Shown: in pieces, positions 63,986 to 64,000 of the stretch
Layout of the letters: every line of letters begins with the position of its first letter
Position numbering within the stretch: the stretch's first letter is position 1
Assembly (NCBI RefSeq): GCF_040436405.1
Contig: NZ_AP031575.1
Coordinates: 748,501 to 812,500, forward strand
Source: Marinomonas sp. THO17
Lineage (GTDB): Bacteria > Pseudomonadota > Gammaproteobacteria > Pseudomonadales > Marinomonadaceae
Length of the DNA stretch: 64,000 bases
Direction of reading: 5' to 3'
Translations under genes and position numbers: made by a program
The notes under the pieces: model-generated
What the model saw: only the letters and a program-made list of their open reading frames with translations
Told to the model about the DNA's origin: nothing
Database searches by the model: none

Positions 63986-64000
63986 GCTAACCGTTTACTT

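Larger units (their letters stand above)
62348..64000 (-). repeat. tRNA array repeat region (continues beyond the window)
   Basis: The unit is element-element-Val-Asp in transcription order, with Asp genes at 62863, 63238 and 63636 (375 and 398 bases apart). The end of element 4 plus GCTAACCGTTTACTT recurs 1,175 bases later at the right edge of the window, so three units were duplicated as a block. Confidence 0.9.

Noticed and set aside
62348-64000. CRISPR array
   Set aside because: The regular repeats are tRNA genes and tRNA-derived elements; spacers are not unique and no cas genes are present.

Overview
The window reads as chromosome of a marine gammaproteobacterium of the Oceanospirillales, most like Marinomonas or a close relative. 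This is inferred from protein resemblance (RadD, CysK, NhaR, HrpA and YejK look typically gammaproteobacterial), from moderate GC content, and from TRAP/TTT-type small-organic-acid physiology. No ribosomal RNA is present, so the genus is not certain.

Layout. 1-30 kb is mainly housekeeping: the 3' end of dusA, transaldolase, a hexapeptide acetyltransferase, a PQQ-type sugar dehydrogenase, a ribosome hibernation factor, nhaR, mlaA, hrpA and cysK. Next is a long leftward block, dnaX-ybaB-recR-rnd-ycgL-ycgN-VWA protein-glutamine amidotransferase, with very tight spacing, followed by trhO, a prolyl-hydroxylase-like oxygenase, radD, a TetR regulator, a DTW-domain tRNA modification enzyme, yejK, gloA and an OmpA-like protein. 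dnaX carries an A9 run placed so that a -1 slip meets a stop at once, the classic layout for making a short gamma subunit.

30.4-40.2 kb is a defence island: a GIY-YIG/DUF4357 protein, hsdM, a DUF1016 PD-(D/E)XK nuclease, hsdS, a RhuM-Fic fusion and hsdR. The RhuM-Fic gene sits in a 1.1-kb insertion flanked by a 54-bp direct repeat of the hsdR 5' end, so the original hsdR start survives as a 20-codon remnant. Behind it lie poorly conserved genes, including a very AT-rich secreted protein of unknown function (41.4-42.9 kb).

43-51 kb holds an 8-oxoguanine-deaminase-like amidohydrolase, a tripartite tricarboxylate transporter (tctCBA), and a divergent two-component system, tctDE, whose third overlapping gene is a lone periplasmic binding protein. 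52.4-53.1 kb has two abutting LexA-type boxes in front of an unrecognised exported protein. 53.2-58.3 kb is a Fur-box-preceded periplasmic cluster: imelysin lipoprotein, di-haem oxidoreductase, second imelysin, DUF1513 Tat-type protein. An EAL-domain phosphodiesterase with a dead GGDEF and a FadL-type porin follow.

62.3-64 kb (and beyond) is a leftward tRNA array alternating tRNA-Val(TAC) and tRNA-Asp(GTC). Between them lie at least ten mutually similar, degenerate tRNA-Val-derived elements, organised in ~375-400-bp units and in a larger 1,175-bp repeat. The strongest candidates for something undescribed are the tRNA-derived repeat family, the SOS-boxed exported protein, the RhuM-Fic insertion inside the hsd operon and the AT-rich secreted protein.
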